Of a DNA stretch of 64,000 nucleotides, positions 29,908-38,800 are shown in pieces. Position numbers and translations under genes: made by a program. Location: positions 16,316 to 80,315 of the forward strand of contig NZ_BCWI01000017.1 in the NCBI RefSeq assembly GCF_001592125.1. Reading direction: 5' to 3'. Within the stretch, counting starts at the first letter, position 1. Each line of letters starts with the position of its first letter. The notes beneath the pieces are model-generated. The model saw only the letters and a list, made by a program, of their open reading frames with translations, had not been told where the DNA came from and made no database searches. The DNA is from Microbacterium hominis NBRC 15708. Its GTDB lineage: Bacteria > Actinomycetota > Actinomycetes > Actinomycetales > Microbacteriaceae.

Positions 29908-31956
29908 ATGCATCCTCGCCTCCGCGGACAGCGTTCCGCCACCACCCGATCGACCGTGCTGCGCACCGTGCGGGGGGTCGTCTGCGCCCTCGGCACGGTC
30001 GTGGCGCTCGCCGCCGCCCCCGCCGTCACCGCCTCGGTGTCTGCCTCGGCATCCGAGCCGGCCCCGAGCCTGCGGGCGCAGTACCACTTCACGGTGCCGG
30101 ACCACTGGAAGAACGACCCTCAGCGACCCGTCTACATCGACGGCGCGTTCCACTACTACTACCTGTACAACGCCGACTACGACGCGAACCCGTCGGCCAA
30201 CTTCGGCACGGCGTGGCGGCTCGCCACCACGACCGACGGCGTCTCCTTCGCCGATCAGGGGATCGCGGCGCCGAAGGGCACCAACGCGAACTACGACCTC
30301 TGGTCGGGCTCGGCCGTGGTCGATCACGCCGGCACCGCGGGGTTCGGTGCGGGCGCCGTCGTGATGCTCGTCACGCAGATGGACCATCCGACACCGGCCC
30401 AGAAGCTCGACGCGTCGGGGCAGCAGGCGCAGTTCCTCTGGTACTCGATCGACGGCGGCCGCACGTTCCGCCCCGACGGGGACCAGCCGGTGATCCCCGG
30501 AGACGGGCGGCGCGACTTCCGCGATCCGAAGGTGGTGTGGGATCCCGACCACCAGCGGTGGGTCGCCCTCATCGCCGAAGGCGACCGGGTGAGCATCTAC
30601 ACCTCGCCCGACCTCCACTCCTGGACGCGTCGGTCGGAGTACGTGAACACCGGCATCGGCACGATCGAGTGCCCCGACCTGTTCCGCATCCGCGCCGACG
30701 ACGGCACGTTCCACTGGGTGTTCGGGGTGAGCGCCAACGGCTTCGCGACCGGCGAGCCGGCGACCTTCGCGTACTGGACGGGCTCCTTCGACGGGGAGCG
30801 GTTCACTCCCGACCGGACCGCCCCGCAGTGGCTCGACCACGGGTTCGACTGGTACGGCGCCGTCACCTGGGAGGACCCGTCCGCCCCCGACGACCGGCGG
30901 TACGCGGTCGCCTGGATGAACAACTGGGACTACGCGCATTCCTCCGTGACCTGGCCCTCGGACGGGTTCACCGGCACCGACTCCATCACGCGGGAGATCC
31001 GGCTCGTGCGCGACGGGACCGGCTACACGCTCGCCTCGCAGCCGGTCGCGGCGCTGCAGCAGTACGCGTCCGCGCGCCACGAGCTCGGCGACGTGACGGT
31101 CGACGGCTTCCGCGAGCTCGCGTACCAGGGCGACGCGTACGAGATCACGACGCGCGTCAGTCGGCAGACGGCCCAGAACATCGGTCTGCAGCTGCGCCGC
31201 TCCGCCGACGGCAGCCGGCACGCGGATGCCGGGGTCACCTCCTCGTACGCGTACCTGAACCGCGGTCAGACGGGGCATCCCTCGCCGACCCACAAACTCG
31301 AGAGCCGGACCCCGTTCGACGGCGGGGCGGGAGAGGTCACCCTCCGCATCCTCGTCGACCGGACGACGATCGAGGTGTTCGTCGACGACGGACGCTACGT
31401 GCAGTCGAGCCAGGTGTTCGCTCCCGCCGCCGATCGCGGCCTGGCGCTGTACACGAGCGGGGGACCGGCCGTGTTCCACGACCTCACCATCACGGAGTTC
31501 GCCGGCCTCGCGCAGCGACCGGCGCGCGTGATCGCCGACTTCGAGGGGACGACGTGGGGTGACGGCTGGACCGCGACCGGGAGCCTCGCGGGGATCGGCC
31601 CGTCCGTCGCGGAGCTTCCCGGCCAGGTCGGTGCGCGCGTCGCGGACACCTTCGCGGGATCGGACGCGGCCACCGGCGTGCTCACCTCGCCTCCGTTCGT
31701 CGTGGACCGCGATCGCCTGCACCTCCTGATCGCCGGCGGACGGCATCCGCTGGGGGTCGAGCCGGCCACGTCGGTGCAGCTGCTGATCGACGGACAGCCC
31801 GTGCGCACGGCCACCGGCGACGACTCCGCGACACTGCGCCCCGTCGACTGGGACGTGCGCGCGTTCGCGGGGCGGACGGCGCAGCTGCAGATCCTGGACG
31901 ACGCGACGGGAGCGTGGGGACACCTCATGGTCGACCACGTCGTCCTGAGCGACTGA
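29908..31956 (+). CDS. Secreted levanase/fructan beta-fructosidase, GH32
   Basis: 682-residue exported enzyme. The signal peptide covers about 48 residues, ending in SASASE. The GH32 propeller has nucleophile Asp70 in WKNDPQ, RDP at 205-207 and acid/base Glu254 in ECPDLF. A beta-sandwich with DRTTIEVFVDDG follows. A last domain of about 140 residues (from VIADFEGTTWG) is of the type found at the end of levanases and probably binds fructan. It releases fructose or short oligomers for the importer. It is followed by an 11-bp hairpin. Confidence 0.9.
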   Translation: MHPRLRGQRSATTRSTVLRTVRGVVCALGTVVALAAAPAVTASVSASASEPAPSLRAQYHFTVPDHWKNDPQRPVYIDGAFHYYYLYNADYDANPSANFGTAWRLATTTDGVSFADQGIAAPKGTNANYDLWSGSAVVDHAGTAGFGAGAVVMLVTQMDHPTPAQKLDASGQQAQFLWYSIDGGRTFRPDGDQPVIPGDGRRDFRDPKVVWDPDHQRWVALIAEGDRVSIYTSPDLHSWTRRSEYVNTGIGTIECPDLFRIRADDGTFHWVFGVSANGFATGEPATFAYWTGSFDGERFTPDRTAPQWLDHGFDWYGAVTWEDPSAPDDRRYAVAWMNNWDYAHSSVTWPSDGFTGTDSITREIRLVRDGTGYTLASQPVAALQQYASARHELGDVTVDGFRELAYQGDAYEITTRVSRQTAQNIGLQLRRSADGSRHADAGVTSSYAYLNRGQTGHPSPTHKLESRTPFDGGAGEVTLRILVDRTTIEVFVDDGRYVQSSQVFAPAADRGLALYTSGGPAVFHDLTITEFAGLAQRPARVIADFEGTTWGDGWTATGSLAGIGPSVAELPGQVGARVADTFAGSDAATGVLTSPPFVVDRDRLHLLIAGGRHPLGVEPATSVQLLIDGQPVRTATGDDSATLRPVDWDVRAFAGRTAQLQILDDATGAWGHLMVDHVVLSD

Positions 31957-31997
31957 GCTCGCGCGGGGCGGCGGGGCGACGATGGGATAGCGTCGGA

Positions 31998-32025
31998 GGC
32001 GGGTCCGCGGGTGGGCGGACCCGCC
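31998..32025 (+). terminator. Hairpin between levanase and second LacI gene
   Basis: GGCGGGTCCGC and GCGGACCCGCC form a perfect 11-bp stem with a 6-base loop, 20 bases before the LacI ATG. It may end the import operon or attenuate transcription into the regulator. No U-run is seen. Confidence 0.5.
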
Positions 32026-32045
32026 GGCGACGAAGGAGAGGCGAC

Positions 32046-33020
32046 ATGGCGCGACCCAAGCTCCAGGACGTCGCCACGCGCGCCGGCGTCTCCGTCACGA
32101 CGGTCTCGCGCGTGCTGAACAATCGCGGCTATCTCAGCGACGAGGTGCGGGCCCGGGTCAACGCGGCCATCGCCGAGCTGGGATACCGCCCCGACGGGAT
32201 CGCGCGTTCGCTCATCGGACGCAAGTCGGGACTGGTCGGGGTGATCGTCCCGACGGTCGCCGACCCCTTCTTCGGCGAGCTGGTGGCGGCGATCGAGAAC
32301 GCCCTGGCCGAGCGCGGGTACAAGGTGCTGCTGTGCGACTGCCAGGAGAACCCCGAGCGCGAAGCCGAGTACCTCGATCTCCTGCAGGCGAACCGCGTCG
32401 ACGGCGTGATCACCTCCACCCACAATCGCGAGGTCCGCGGCTACGACGCCGCCGAGCTGCCCCTCGTCGCCGTCGACCGCCGCATCGGCCCGCGCGTGCC
32501 GATCGTCCGCGGCGACAACGCCGCCGGCGGACGCCTGGCCACGGAGCACCTGCTCGCGCGCGGAGCGCGCCGGCCGCTGCTCGTGACCGCGACCGACCAC
32601 CCGGGCAACGACCGCGCCCGCGCCTACCGCGACGTGGTCGCCGCCCACGGGATCGAGCCGCGCGTGCGGGCCTACGGGTACTCGACTCCCGCCGACGAGC
32701 GTCGCGCGCTCATCGAGACCTGGCTCGCCGAGACCGGGGCGGACGCCGTGTTCGCGACCGACGACCTCACCGCGCTGATGGCGCTGGAGTGGGCCCACAA
32801 GACGGGGCGGCGCGTTCCCGACGACGTCCGCATCGTCGGCTACGACGGTTCCGCGGCCGTGCGGCTCGGCATGCCCGGGCTGACCACCGTGCGTCAGCCG
32901 ATCGCCCGCCTGGGCGCGCGCGCCGCGGAGCTCATCGTCGACCGCATCGCCGACCCCGACGCTCCACCCGCCGCCGAGCCGCCGCTGCCGGTGGAGCTGC
33001 GGCTCGGCTGGACGAGCTGA
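32046..33020 (+). CDS. LacI-family transcriptional regulator (fructan locus, second)
   Basis: 324-residue LacI-type regulator with the canonical N terminus (LQDVATRAGVSVTTVSRVL, hinge GIARSLIGRKSG) and a complete effector domain ending in a short DLRLGWTS-like tail. AAGGAGAGG lies a few bases before ATG 32046. It lies between the levanase and the leftward surface-protein operon, so the perfect palindrome at 36954-36983 is its most likely target. That site differs from the box at 24514, in keeping with two regulators of separate specificity. Confidence 0.9.
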   Translation: MARPKLQDVATRAGVSVTTVSRVLNNRGYLSDEVRARVNAAIAELGYRPDGIARSLIGRKSGLVGVIVPTVADPFFGELVAAIENALAERGYKVLLCDCQENPEREAEYLDLLQANRVDGVITSTHNREVRGYDAAELPLVAVDRRIGPRVPIVRGDNAAGGRLATEHLLARGARRPLLVTATDHPGNDRARAYRDVVAAHGIEPRVRAYGYSTPADERRALIETWLAETGADAVFATDDLTALMALEWAHKTGRRVPDDVRIVGYDGSAAVRLGMPGLTTVRQPIARLGARAAELIVDRIADPDAPPAAEPPLPVELRLGWTS

Positions 33021-33026
33021 CCGGCC

Positions 33027-34652
33027 TCAGCGCTGCGGGTCGACCACGGCGAGCGGGGTCACCGACATCGCGTCGATCCTCACCGGGGCATCGACCGCCT
33101 CGACGCTGACCGGCGTCGTCGCGGTGGGATAGGCCGCCATCGTCAGCGACGAGCCGTCGCCGGTGAACACCTCGATGCTGGACGCATCGACGAGCACGTC
33201 GAGCTCCAGCCGGCCCCCGGCATCCACGGCGCTCGTGCGCACCGTGCGATAGGTCTCGGAGAGCCGCCCGGCCACCGTGTCGTGCGCACGGTCGACGAAG
33301 ACCGCGCCCGCCGCCGCGTCGTAGCCGACGGTCACATCGCCGCCGGCCTCTCCCAGTCGCAGGCGCAGGGTGCCGCCGGACGGGTCCAGCGTGACGCGCA
33401 GACGGTAGGACGCGGATGCCGGCTGCACCGCGAGAGGCGCGATCGCGCCCGGCTCGATGGTCTGCGCGGGAGCCGACGATGCGTCCCCCTCCAACCCGCG
33501 CAGAGCCTCGGCCGGACGCGACCGCAGTCGGAGCCGACCGTCGCTGTCGTCGAGGACGATGCGGCGCGTCACCGACAGCGCCCCGCCCTGCCAGCCCTCG
33601 GTCGGAAGATCCCTCGCGTACGCCCAGTTGTTGATCCACCCGAGCGCGTAGCGCTCGCTCAGCCGGTCCGTCGCGGATCGGCGGGGATCGTCCCAGGTCA
33701 CGGCGGCGTAGAAGTCGGCGCCGTCGTCGAGCCACTGCGGGTCGGCGGCATCCGCACTGAAGCGCTCGCCGTCCCAGCTCCCCGTCCAATAGGCCAGGCC
33801 GGTCGTGCGTCCCTCGCGCGTCCCGTCGGCGCTGGCGGCGAGGATCCAGGTGCGCCGGCCGGAGGCGGGGTCCACCATCTCGAACAGATCGGGGCACTCG
33901 AGTAGCCCCAGACCGTCCGCGTCGAGGTCGGAGACGTAACGCCAGGAGCGCAGGTCGCTCGAGACGTAGAAGCCGATGCGCTTCCCCTCCGCGAGCGTCA
34001 TGACCCAGCGGTCGTGGCGGTCGTCGCGCACGATCTTGGGATCTCGCCAGTCGACGGCGCCGGGGTTGTCCATCACCGGGTTCCCGTCGTACTCCTGGAA
34101 GGTGTAGCCGTCGTCGGTGGAGAAGAAGAGCGACTGGCGCTGCACGCCGTCGTCCTGCTGCGTCACGAGGGCGACGACCGCTCCGGCGCCGAACCCGGCG
34201 CTGCCGGTCTCGTCGACGACCGCGGAGCCGGTGAGGATGTCGCCGAGCCCGTTGCGGTACTTCTCGATCGCGACGCCCTCGTTGCGCCACGTCACGAGGT
34301 CGTCGGATGTCGCGTGGTACCAGGCGGTGCCGTTGCCGTGGGGGTAGTCGGCGTTGTAGAGGTAGTAGAGGTGCCATGTGCCGCCCGCGAACACGGGGCG
34401 CTGCGGATCGTTGATCCAGTGCGCGGCGGGCGTGAGGTGGAAGCCGGGGCGGAACCGCTCCCAGTCGGCCGGGCGGTCGAACGTCAGCGCGTCCCCGCCC
34501 GGTGCGGTCGGTGTCGGTGTCGGCGACGGGCCGCGGTCGTCGCGGCCCGCCACGACGACGGCCGCCACCACGAGCATCACGGCCAGGGCCGCCGCGGCGG
34601 CGATGACGAGGGCGCGCCGCCGCGACCCGCCCCGCCGCCGCGGCGTGCTCAC
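33027..34652 (-). CDS. Membrane-anchored GH32 fructan hydrolase
   Basis: 541 residues: Arg-rich cytoplasmic start, one hydrophobic anchor helix (about 14-36), a Pro/Thr/Ser linker, then a GH32 catalytic domain outside the cell. Nucleophile Asp82 lies in WINDPQ, RDP at 203-205, and acid/base Glu252 in ECPDLF. The C-terminal sandwich retains VDASSIEVFTGDG. There is no signal-peptidase site, so it probably stays attached to the membrane. The GTG start overlaps the stop of the upstream LAXTG gene. A cell-bound fructan hydrolase keeps products close to the importer; substrate preference is unknown. Confidence 0.87.
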   Translation of the reverse strand: MSTPRRRGGSRRRALVIAAAAALAVMLVVAAVVVAGRDDRGPSPTPTPTAPGGDALTFDRPADWERFRPGFHLTPAAHWINDPQRPVFAGGTWHLYYLYNADYPHGNGTAWYHATSDDLVTWRNEGVAIEKYRNGLGDILTGSAVVDETGSAGFGAGAVVALVTQQDDGVQRQSLFFSTDDGYTFQEYDGNPVMDNPGAVDWRDPKIVRDDRHDRWVMTLAEGKRIGFYVSSDLRSWRYVSDLDADGLGLLECPDLFEMVDPASGRRTWILAASADGTREGRTTGLAYWTGSWDGERFSADAADPQWLDDGADFYAAVTWDDPRRSATDRLSERYALGWINNWAYARDLPTEGWQGGALSVTRRIVLDDSDGRLRLRSRPAEALRGLEGDASSAPAQTIEPGAIAPLAVQPASASYRLRVTLDPSGGTLRLRLGEAGGDVTVGYDAAAGAVFVDRAHDTVAGRLSETYRTVRTSAVDAGGRLELDVLVDASSIEVFTGDGSSLTMAAYPTATTPVSVEAVDAPVRIDAMSVTPLAVVDPQR

Positions 34653-35731
34653 GAGGTGCTCCGGCGGTCCCGCCGACGCGCGCTCCGCAGCGCGAGCGCG
34701 CCCGCGGCGCCCAACGCGACGGCGACGGCGATGCCCGCGGCCGCTCCGGCGATCGATCCGCCGGTCGCGGCGAGCCGCTCACCCGGACGGGGCCCGGGCT
34801 CCGCCGTCACCTCCGGGGTGAGCGGAGGTGCCGTGGTCGCCTGGAGCGTGGTCGCCCTCACGACGGTCGGCGCCGTCGCGCGGGTCGCGGTGACCACCGC
34901 GGTGTTCTCGACGTCGCGCGGCCCACCGGCCACCGTCGCGTCGAACGCGACCTCCACGATCTCGCCGTCCTGCACCGCCGTGACGGCGACCCGGAGGCTC
35001 CCCGAGACGCACGAGACCTCGACGCGGTCGGCGGACACGTCGGTCAGATCGACGAGGTAGCCGGTGTCGGGCTCCATCCGGGGGGTGGAGCGGACGCTCA
35101 CGCCGGCTGCGCAGTCGATGTCCTGGCCCGGTGTCACCGTGTCGACGACCTCGACGGTGTCCCAGGGGCCGCGCGGGGTGTCGATGCTCCAGCGGACGAC
35201 CGCGGGTTCGGTCGACGTCCACAGCCCGTACTTGTTCGCGGCATCCCGGTCGACGACGCCGTGGAAGGCGCCCGGCACATCGTCGGCGCGCAGACGGCTC
35301 GTCGCGGAGGACGTGAACGACTCCGGGGTGCCGGGTGTCGTGGATGCCGTGGTCGTCACGATCGTCTCTCCTCGTCGGTTCGCGGGGTCGTCGGCCGCGT
35401 CGGTCAGCGTGATGGACAGGTCGCCGTCGGGGCCGAGCACGGCGATGCCGATCACCGCCCCCGAGGCGGCGATCCAGCGCCCGTCCCCGAGGCTCGACGA
35501 GGCGTGGTCGGGCAGCGCCAGCCGCACGGTGTCGCCGCCCCGGGCGGAGTCGGGCAGCTCCCACACCGTCGACGTCGTGACGGTGTCGGCTCCGACGCCG
35601 GTGGTGCTGGTCGCGATGAGGTCGTCGCCGGTGGCGCCCCGGGCGGAGGCGCCACCGGCGATCGTGACGACCGCGGCCAGGATCGTCGTACCGAGGCCGA
35701 TCATCCCCCGGCTCGCGGTCGCGCCGATCAT
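34649..35731 (-). CDS. LAXTG-anchored surface protein, function unknown
   Basis: 360-residue exported protein. It has an N-terminal hydrophobic signal (about residues 10-30), an extended Thr/Val/Asp-rich beta-type body with two or three cysteines, a Pro-rich stretch, then sorting signal LAATG at 320-324, a hydrophobic helix and a basic tail (RSARRRDRR). LAXTG is the motif of class E sortases in high-GC Gram-positives. The body resembles Ig-like or SpaA-like adhesin repeats, but I cannot name a family. It is coupled by 4-bp overlaps to a second LAXTG protein upstream and to a GH32 enzyme downstream, so a cell-surface fructan role is inferred. Confidence 0.75.
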   Translation of the reverse strand: MIGATASRGMIGLGTTILAAVVTIAGGASARGATGDDLIATSTTGVGADTVTTSTVWELPDSARGGDTVRLALPDHASSSLGDGRWIAASGAVIGIAVLGPDGDLSITLTDAADDPANRRGETIVTTTASTTPGTPESFTSSATSRLRADDVPGAFHGVVDRDAANKYGLWTSTEPAVVRWSIDTPRGPWDTVEVVDTVTPGQDIDCAAGVSVRSTPRMEPDTGYLVDLTDVSADRVEVSCVSGSLRVAVTAVQDGEIVEVAFDATVAGGPRDVENTAVVTATRATAPTVVRATTLQATTAPPLTPEVTAEPGPRPGERLAATGGSIAGAAAGIAVAVALGAAGALALRSARRRDRRSTS

Positions 35732-36798
35732 TCCGCTCCCACCTCCGGGGTGGCCCGGCGACGCGCACGCAGGACGAGCGTCGTGCCGGCGGCGGCGAGG
35801 GCGAGGCCCCCGATCACCGCCCCGGCGACGAGGGCGCCGTCGCCGCCGGTGCGGGCGAGCGACCCGCTGCGCTGCGCGCCCGCCAGCGGGGTCGAGGTCG
35901 CTGCGGCCGGCGCCCCGGTCGGGGCGGCCGACGCCGAGGGGTCGGGCGTCGGCGTCGCCGCGGGGGCGGACGACGAGATGCCGCCGGCCGCGAGGATCAG
36001 CGTCGTGTCGAGGTGGCCGTCGACGGTGTCGGCGACCGCCGCCACGATGGAGGTCTCCGCTCCCGGCGTCACCGCGGCCGTGCAGGTGAGGGCCGTCGTG
36101 AAGCCGTTCATCTCGGTGTCGTGCGCGGTCGACGGGGTGCGTCCGTCCGCGTTCGACACGAACGACGCGGCGTTGCGGGTCGCGTTGATGGTGTCGATGC
36201 CCGCCGGCACGCCGTCGATCAGCGAACACCGTGTGCCGTCGACGAAGATGCCCAGCGCGTCGGTGTAGTCCTTGGCCTCCCAGACGCCGTACTCCTCGCT
36301 CCCGAACTGGTAAACGATTGACAGAGTGTCGCCGGCGGGGACCACCGTCAACGCCAGCTGCGCGGCATCGTACGTCGTGGCGCCGATCGCCGCGGACAGC
36401 TCCGCGGAGCCCTCGCCGCCCAGGTCACCGGTGGTCGTCAGCGTGCTGTTCGGCCCGGTGAGCGCGGACCGCGAGAAGTCCACGTCGGCGGACGAGCTCG
36501 GATCGGCGGCGCGCAGCGACCCCGTGGTGAGGGCGACGCCGGACCCGATCGCGGGGTCGAGCGCCGCGCCGGTGAAGGTGCCGATCTGCACGGCGCGCCC
36601 GTGCGCGATGGCGGCGTCGCGCAGTTGGATGTTGCTGCCGATCAGCGTCGCCGCGGCATCCTGGACGGAGATGGACTCCAGCGTCGTCACATCGGTGGCG
36701 GCGGATGCCGAGGCGGCGAACGCCGCGGCGGCCACGAGGCCGACGGCGGCGCCGGCGGCGAGGACGCGGCGTTCGCGCGTCGTGCGGAGATGGAACAT
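35728..36798 (-). CDS. Choice-of-anchor L domain surface protein with LAXTG signal
   Basis: 356 residues. Signal peptide (cleaved near ASAAT, about residue 34), then a choice-of-anchor L-like domain recognised by VYQFGSEEYGVW, followed by two cysteines (RCSLI and ALTCTA). A Ala/Pro/Thr linker, sorting motif LARTG at 314-318, a hydrophobic helix and an Arg-rich tail complete it. Sortase would link it to peptidoglycan. GGGAG precedes ATG 36798. It is the first gene of a three-gene operon with a second LAXTG protein and a GH32 enzyme, read from a promoter in the palindrome at 36954-36983. Confidence 0.82.
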   Translation of the reverse strand: MFHLRTTRERRVLAAGAAVGLVAAAAFAASASAATDVTTLESISVQDAAATLIGSNIQLRDAAIAHGRAVQIGTFTGAALDPAIGSGVALTTGSLRAADPSSSADVDFSRSALTGPNSTLTTTGDLGGEGSAELSAAIGATTYDAAQLALTVVPAGDTLSIVYQFGSEEYGVWEAKDYTDALGIFVDGTRCSLIDGVPAGIDTINATRNAASFVSNADGRTPSTAHDTEMNGFTTALTCTAAVTPGAETSIVAAVADTVDGHLDTTLILAAGGISSSAPAATPTPDPSASAAPTGAPAAATSTPLAGAQRSGSLARTGGDGALVAGAVIGGLALAAAGTTLVLRARRRATPEVGAE

Positions 36799-36953
36799 GG
36801 CACTCCCTGGTGCTGTCGGTGCACCGCCGCCCGCGGGCACTGCCGGGGGCGCGACGGTGCGAGGGGGGATGAGAGATGGGCGTGCGCCCCGAGAGTCGAT
36901 CCACGGGTCCCTCCGGATCGGAGGTCTCCACGGATGAGTGAACCATGGCGACT

Positions 36954-36983
36954 CGCGATATGTCAAACGTTTGACATATCGCG
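36954..36983. promoter_or_regulatory. Perfect 30-bp palindromic operator with divergent -35 boxes
   Basis: Bases 36954-36983 are fully self-complementary around a central CpG; the core reads TGTCAAACGTTTGACA, a LacI-family style site. Each arm contains TTGACA. On the plus strand it is at 36971-36976, 18 bp before TAGGCT (36995-37000), facing levansucrase. On the minus strand the mirror copy is 18 bp before TTCACT, facing the surface-protein operon. One bound repressor would close both promoters. Confidence 0.8.
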
Positions 36984-37051
36984 CCCCCTCGCCCTAGGCT
37001 CAGCCGCGAGAGACGACCACGCCTTCCGCCCTTCTGAGAAAGCAGACAGAC

Positions 37052-38662
37052 GTGACCACCATTGACCCCCGCCGCCGGCGCCGCCCCCTCGCGCGTGCGT
37101 TGGCGATCGTCGCGACCGCCGCGGCCGCGGCGACGCTGCTCGCGGCATCGCCCGTGCAGGCCGCCGACGAGATCGACGCCGTTCCCGGCCACCCCGCTCC
37201 CACCGTGCACACCCAGCAGGCGTACGATCCCGCCGCCGACTTCACGGCGCGCTGGACCCGTGCCGACGCGCGGCAGATCGCCGCGATGAGCGATCCGACC
37301 GCGGCTCCGCGGCAGAACTCCCTGCCCGAGGAGTACACGATGCCCACGGTTCCGCAGGACTTCCCCGACATGAGCAACGACCAGGTCTGGGTCTGGGACA
37401 GCTGGACGCTGACGGACGAGACCGCGGCCCAGCCGAGCTTCAAGGGGTGGGAGGTCGTGTTCTCGCTCGTCGCGGATCGCAGCCTCGGGTTCGACGACCG
37501 CCACACCTTCGCGCGCCTCGGCTACTTCTTCCGCAAGGCGGATGTGGCCGAGCGTCCCGCCGACGGCGGATGGACCTACGGAGGCCTCGTCTTCCCCGAC
37601 GGGGCGTCGGGAGCGATCTTCGAGGACCAGTCGTTCAGCCACCAGACCGAATGGTCGGGCTCCACCCGCATCTTCGACGGCAACAAGCTGCGCATCTTCT
37701 ACACCGCGGTGGCGTTCTACCGCAACGAGGACGGCAGCAACCGCAAGCCCTACGACCCGCGCATCGTGCAGAGCGAGGGGCGCATCTTCGCCGACGAGAA
37801 CGGCGTCTGGCTGACCGGATTCCGCGACCAGCACGACATGCTGCAGGCCGACGGCACGTACTACCAGACCGGTGCGCAGAACGAGTTCTTCAACTTCCGC
37901 GACCCGTTCACCTTCGAGGACCCGGCCCACCCCGGCAAGACCTTCATGGTGTTCGAGGGCAACACCGCCGCCCCGCGCGGCGAGCGCGTGTGCACGGAGG
38001 AGGACATGGGCTACCGCACCGGCGACCCGTACGCGGAGACGGCCGCCGAGGTCATGGACCGCGGTGCCCACTACCAGCTGGCGAACGTGGGTCTCGCGGT
38101 GGCCGACAACGCCGCGCTGACCGAATGGACCTTCCTCCCGCCGATCCTCTCGGCCAACTGCGTGAACGACCAGACCGAGCGCCCCCAGATCTACATCAAG
38201 GACGGCAAGTACTACCTGTTCACCATCACCCATCGCGGCACCTACGCCGCGGGCGTCGACGGGCCCGAGGGCGTCTACGGCTTCGTCGGCGACGGCATCC
38301 GCAGCGACTTCCAGCCCGTCAACCGCGGATCGGGTCTGGCGCTGGCGAGCCCGTCGAACCTGAACTTCGCCGCGGGCACGCCGTTCGCCCCCGACGTGAA
38401 CCAGCACCCCGGTCAGTTCCAGGCGTACTCGCACTACGTCATGCCGGGCGGGCTCGTGCAGTCGTTCATCGACACGATCGGCACGAGCGACGACTTCGTC
38501 CGCGGCGGTACCCTCGCCCCCACCGTGAAGGTCGACATCGACGGATCCTCCGTGACGGTCGACCGCGCGTACGGGGACAACGGCCTGGGGCAGTGGGCCG
38601 ACATCCCCTCGGGATACGCGCACGACGTCCCGGCGACCGCGGACGTGCGTCCGACGCGGTGA
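37052..38662 (+). CDS. Levansucrase, GH68, secreted
   Basis: 536-residue secreted fructosyltransferase that converts sucrose to levan and glucose. An Arg-rich signal peptide ends at VQA-ADE (about residue 38). GH68 motifs are complete: nucleophile Asp116 in VWDSW, RDP at 283-285, and acid/base Glu376 in DQTERPQ. The GTG start at 37052 has only a weak GAGAAAG upstream. Its promoter overlaps the perfect palindrome shared with the opposite operon. A 15-bp hairpin follows the gene, then a PTS EIIBC gene. Confidence 0.92.
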   Translation: MTTIDPRRRRRPLARALAIVATAAAAATLLAASPVQAADEIDAVPGHPAPTVHTQQAYDPAADFTARWTRADARQIAAMSDPTAAPRQNSLPEEYTMPTVPQDFPDMSNDQVWVWDSWTLTDETAAQPSFKGWEVVFSLVADRSLGFDDRHTFARLGYFFRKADVAERPADGGWTYGGLVFPDGASGAIFEDQSFSHQTEWSGSTRIFDGNKLRIFYTAVAFYRNEDGSNRKPYDPRIVQSEGRIFADENGVWLTGFRDQHDMLQADGTYYQTGAQNEFFNFRDPFTFEDPAHPGKTFMVFEGNTAAPRGERVCTEEDMGYRTGDPYAETAAEVMDRGAHYQLANVGLAVADNAALTEWTFLPPILSANCVNDQTERPQIYIKDGKYYLFTITHRGTYAAGVDGPEGVYGFVGDGIRSDFQPVNRGSGLALASPSNLNFAAGTPFAPDVNQHPGQFQAYSHYVMPGGLVQSFIDTIGTSDDFVRGGTLAPTVKVDIDGSSVTVDRAYGDNGLGQWADIPSGYAHDVPATADVRPTR

Positions 38663-38685
38663 CCGTGCACGGCTGACGCTCGTCG

Positions 38686-38724
38686 CGGAAGGCTCCCCTC
38701 TCCTCGTGGGAGGGGAGCCTTCCG
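38686..38724 (+). terminator. Strong hairpin terminator after levansucrase
   Basis: CGGAAGGCTCCCCTC (38686-38700) pairs perfectly with 38710-38724 (15 bp) around a 9-base loop, 23 bases after the levansucrase stop. No U-tract follows. Confidence 0.7.
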
Positions 38725-38756
38725 TGTCCGCACGGACAGGCGGGCCGGCCCCTGGC

Positions 38757-38762
38757 TACGCT
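38757..38762 (+). promoter_or_regulatory. -10 box for PTS EIIBC gene
   Basis: TACGCT (TANNNT type) lies after the levansucrase terminator. It places transcription start near 38769, leaving a short leader with GGGAGG at 38775-38780. Confidence 0.35.
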
Positions 38763-38800
38763 GAGGACGACCGAGGGAGGTCGCCATCGACGAGAGCCCG

